Source of the DNA: Rhizobium herbae
GTDB taxonomy: Bacteria > Pseudomonadota > Alphaproteobacteria > Rhizobiales > Rhizobiaceae
NCBI RefSeq assembly: GCF_017873135.1
Contig: NZ_JAGGJV010000011.1
Span: forward strand, 1 to 64,000
DNA: 64,000 bases
Reading direction: 5' to 3'
Below the pieces are notes generated by a model, which saw only the letters and a program-made list of their open reading frames with translations, made no database searches and had not been told where the DNA came from. The translations under genes were made by a program, and so were the position numbers. Of the stretch, positions 61,526 through 64,000 are shown piece after piece. Numbering within the stretch: the stretch's first letter is position 1; each line of letters starts with the position of its first letter.

Positions 61526-61939
61526 ATGATTTTCTTTTCTGGAATTCGAGCAACTGCTGACGCCTTCTCGTCACAATCCCGGTCAAAGGATCCTCAGGTC
61601 AATGACGCGGCCCAATTCCTGATCGAACTCGGACATGGCTCGGGCTTGGGATTTTTCGGGCGTAAGGCGACGCCCGATGCAGTCACCACTGCAATTGGAC
61701 TGCTGCGCGAGCATGGACGCAAGCTCACGCATGAGCAGACCGTTGAAGTCGTCGGCCTCCTTCAAAAGCTCGATGAGACACGCGCGATCAGGCGGCGCTT
61801 CGTCGTGCAGGTTCTCGTGACGGCAGCGACCCTGGCGGTCGCCCTGTCCGTCGTGTTCAACATCGTAGACGCCTCAGATGATCTCAAGAAAGTAGGGTAC
61901 GGGCTGCTGGGGACGATCATTGGATATTGGCTCAAATAG
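61526..61939 (+). CDS. small membrane protein (137 aa)
   Basis: The ATG at 61526 has AGGA upstream and is preferred over 61457. The soluble N-terminus contains QVNDAAQFLIELGHGSGLGF and a helix-rich KLTHEQTVEVVGLLQKLDET. Two membrane segments close the protein (VVQVLVTAATLAVALSVVF and KVGYGLLGTIIGYWL). The family is not recognised. Its end overlaps the M48 gene start if that begins at the TTG at 61920, so the two are probably translationally coupled. Confidence 0.65.
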   Translation: MIFFSGIRATADAFSSQSRSKDPQVNDAAQFLIELGHGSGLGFFGRKATPDAVTTAIGLLREHGRKLTHEQTVEVVGLLQKLDETRAIRRRFVVQVLVTAATLAVALSVVFNIVDASDDLKKVGYGLLGTIIGYWLK

Positions 61940-64000
61940 CACTATAGCGCCGGTTCCGGGACCGCCGCCTGCTGCCAGCACGTCCGGGCTGCTGCTCATG
62001 GCGCTGCTTGCGGCAGCCGCTTCGTGGTTTGTCTACCTGATGCCCTACGGAGCCTTCGGCCGCGTTTTTGGCGGGAGTGTTCTTGATACTCTCGCAACAC
62101 TTGCTTCCGTGGCTGCCCCTTTCGCAATCATTGTCATCGCTGCCGCAATTCTTGGAATTCAGCGCCGCCGCGACCTCGCCCTGCTTCGCCATGCTTCGGT
62201 GCAGCCAATTGCGCCGGAGAACATTTGGCTCGCGGACCAATTCAGGCAATTCGGGGTGCAGATAGCAGTCCTTGGCGATGTGGTAAGCGTTGTAGATCCC
62301 GGTGGTCCGGTCTTGTCGTCGCCACGTCTCGTGGCCACTGGGCTGGGTCAGAACCGAGAATTTTCTATCGTGGTTCCGGCCTTGGCGTACCTGCGCCTGA
62401 CCGGCGACCGCGGAGCGCTGGACGCCGTCTTGGCGCACGAATATCGCCACATCCTGGGGCGCGATCTATTTTGGTTCGTAGCCTTTGAGCGACTCCTGCA
62501 GGTCACGCTTTGGATTGTCCCCATGGTCGTTCTGCTCAACGTCGCTTCGTCGACATTGTATGACGTCGACGCTGGGCAGAAGCTGTTGTCCGCGCTCTCC
62601 GCTTCGCTCCTCGGCAAGAGTTCCATCGTCGTCTTGCCCGTTCTCGTGGCGATTTCAATTGCGGTTCTCAACGTCGCTGTCGCCTATCGCGAGGCCGCTG
62701 CCGATCACTTCGCAAGATGGGTCGGCGGGTCGGAGGCGCTTGTGCGCGCAGAGCATCTGCTTTCGGGCGGGACTGTCGTCAGCCGGCCCTGGCGCGGCAT
62801 GTCTGTCGAAAAGATGCGTGCCGACTGGCGTCTGGTTGCGTTGTTCGGGTTTGCGCTTGGGTCCTTCACGAGCTTGATTTCAGGCCCTCTTGCCTATTGG
62901 CAAAGTGTCTTGCCGCAGGGTCTGCTTTCCCAAGGCTTGGCGCTTGGCTATGCGCTCGCAGCCGTAGCGATCCCATATGTGGGGGCATTCGCGGTCGGTC
63001 GCGTCGTGCTTAGACAGTCACCTAGCGGCATCCTCGGGGCCGCCTCGACGGATATCGGCGTTTTACTCCTGTTTGCCGGCATGGTCGCCGCTGGCTACAC
63101 CCTGCCGCAAACAGTGCCGGGAATGCTCACGAGCATCCCCCTCCTTGACGACTACCCCAACCTCTTTCGCAGTGACCCATGGCGATTGTTGCTGTCTTCG
63201 ATTGCCGAGAGCGGCATCATTGCCATCTGCACCACAAGCGCCGGCGCTCTGTTTGCGGCCGCTTCGATGGGCGGGAGGGCGGGATGGTGGTTCGCAGCGG
63301 GAACTGCGACCGTGCTTGCGGGGATCGTCGAACCTGTCGTGACGAACGGCTATTTCCTTGGGCTCGCGTGCTTCTTGCCGGGATCGATTTTTTGCCTGCT
63401 CGCCATCCGGCGGTGGCGTGCCCAGTTGCGGCCCGGGTCCTGGTCTTTGCTCAGCCGCGCTCTGGTGGCGGCAATCGCTTGTATTATAGCCGCATCCTGG
63501 TTTGGGCTGGGTGGCCCAGGTTCGATTGCAATCTCCCTGCAAGCCCGGTCGAATGCGGCTGAAGCGAATGGCGATGGGACCGGCGCTGAGAAATTTGCGC
63601 TTGCGGCGACGTATTTTGCGTCGCTGACCGGCACAAGCCATTTCAACCTGGGCAAACTTCAACTCGAGCGAGGCAAACCCTTTGGCGATGCAATTGAGAG
63701 TTTTGAGCGCGGTCTGGCTGCACCATTCCTTTCCGATTGGCTCGAGTTGTTCAGCGCCCACACATTGGCAGCTACGGGCTATCTGGAACGACGTGAAGCG
63801 GATGACTGGGACAGAGCTGATAAACATCTGGCCACTGCGCGAGAAATGTGGCGGCGCAGCGTGCGGCTGGATCTCCAGGACGCAGTGGTCGTCCAATACA
63901 ACAGTGCGGTGATAGAATGCAATCGCACGTCGCCAGATGTGCTTGCAGGATTGGTTTTCGTGGCTGAGGCAGCGGCACTGGCGAGCAAGATCGCTGAGCC
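61920..64000 (+). CDS. membrane M48-family metalloprotease with TPR-like C-terminus (runs off the window)
   Basis: An open frame without a stop reaches the window end. An N-terminal proline-rich stretch and membrane helix (about 22-45) and a second helix (60-82) precede AVLAHEYRHILGRD, the HExxH zinc motif (173-177). YREAAADHFA (third ligand E258) is followed by four or more further membrane helices. From about residue 545 a soluble region has TPR-like helices (KFALAATYFASLTGTSHFNL and SFERGLAAPFLSDW). This matches HtpX/BepA-like M48 membrane proteases. The start is a TTG at 61920 or an ATG at 61998. Confidence 0.8.
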   Translation, partial: MDIGSNSTIAPVPGPPPAASTSGLLLMALLAAAASWFVYLMPYGAFGRVFGGSVLDTLATLASVAAPFAIIVIAAAILGIQRRRDLALLRHASVQPIAPENIWLADQFRQFGVQIAVLGDVVSVVDPGGPVLSSPRLVATGLGQNREFSIVVPALAYLRLTGDRGALDAVLAHEYRHILGRDLFWFVAFERLLQVTLWIVPMVVLLNVASSTLYDVDAGQKLLSALSASLLGKSSIVVLPVLVAISIAVLNVAVAYREAAADHFARWVGGSEALVRAEHLLSGGTVVSRPWRGMSVEKMRADWRLVALFGFALGSFTSLISGPLAYWQSVLPQGLLSQGLALGYALAAVAIPYVGAFAVGRVVLRQSPSGILGAASTDIGVLLLFAGMVAAGYTLPQTVPGMLTSIPLLDDYPNLFRSDPWRLLLSSIAESGIIAICTTSAGALFAAASMGGRAGWWFAAGTATVLAGIVEPVVTNGYFLGLACFLPGSIFCLLAIRRWRAQLRPGSWSLLSRALVAAIACIIAASWFGLGGPGSIAISLQARSNAAEANGDGTGAEKFALAATYFASLTGTSHFNLGKLQLERGKPFGDAIESFERGLAAPFLSDWLELFSAHTLAATGYLERREADDWDRADKHLATAREMWRRSVRLDLQDAVVVQYNSAVIECNRTSPDVLAGLVFVAEAAALASKIAE

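Noticed and set aside
1..64000. CRISPR arrays
   Set aside because: No regularly spaced short direct repeats were found. The repeats seen are isolated pairs.

Overview
The window looks like part of a large conjugative plasmid or plasmid-derived accessory replicon of a rhizobial alphaproteobacterium (Rhizobium, Agrobacterium, Sinorhizobium or a close relative). The evidence is a complete Ti-type transfer block (traH-B-F-A, oriT, traC-D-G), SyrB-like coiled-coil proteins, a DUF736/ArdC/ParB/DUF3991-Toprim backbone, GC-rich coding DNA and many ribose/fructose-type ABC transporters. No rRNA, tRNA or CRISPR array was seen.

Bases 1-2280 are a graveyard of gene pieces: IS3 OrfA, a frameshifted DUF3102 protein, a receiver domain, FolD on the other strand, an ABC ATPase piece joined to an inositol-dehydrogenase tail, and an IS5 transposase piece. 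Only one small ORF (637-885) might be intact. Bases 2278-14416 hold three CUT2-type sugar ABC modules, an NAD-dependent epimerase/dehydrogenase and a LacI-family repressor. Two near-identical palindromes overlap two good sigma70-like promoters, so the repressor probably controls two divergent operons. A strong hairpin follows each of the three binding-protein genes.

Bases 14655-25111 carry two SyrB-like proteins and the conjugation block, with a recognisable nic region between traA and traC, then WGR and HU proteins. Bases 25123-36884 are plasmid housekeeping: DUF736, a Phd/PemK-like toxin-antitoxin pair, a frameshifted DUF6884-like gene, an ArdC antirestriction protein, a conserved 194-aa protein, aspartate decarboxylase PanD, ParB, DUF3991/Toprim, a thermonuclease pair and ribosomal protein S21. 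Several of these genes have long GC-rich, apparently non-coding leaders that share sequence blocks.

Bases 36923-64000 are an accessory island and the most unusual part. A 120-bp fragment of a gene 3' end occurs in direct orientation at 37547-37666 and 58695-58814. Between the copies lie (a) a plus-strand group: membrane protein, S41 peptidase, N-acetylmuramoyl-alanine amidase, YcaO enzyme and SARP/BTAD-TPR regulator; (b) a secreted protein with a CxxCH haem motif; (c) a seven-gene minus-strand operon with a membrane-anchored trypsin-like protease, a subtilisin, a trypsin-like/NUC1 nuclease fusion, DUF3616, a DUF2272 putative peptidase and two unknowns; and (d) a parallel beta-helix protein. 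Outside the right repeat are a membrane pentapeptide-repeat protein, a perfect recombinase-like palindrome whose half-site recurs exactly where a truncated nitrilase begins, and a small membrane protein followed by an M48 metalloprotease that runs off the window. The concentration of unrelated protease families beside a YcaO enzyme and a nuclease-protease fusion has no obvious described counterpart. I suggest an envelope-targeting antagonism or defence system, but that function is inferred only from domain content.
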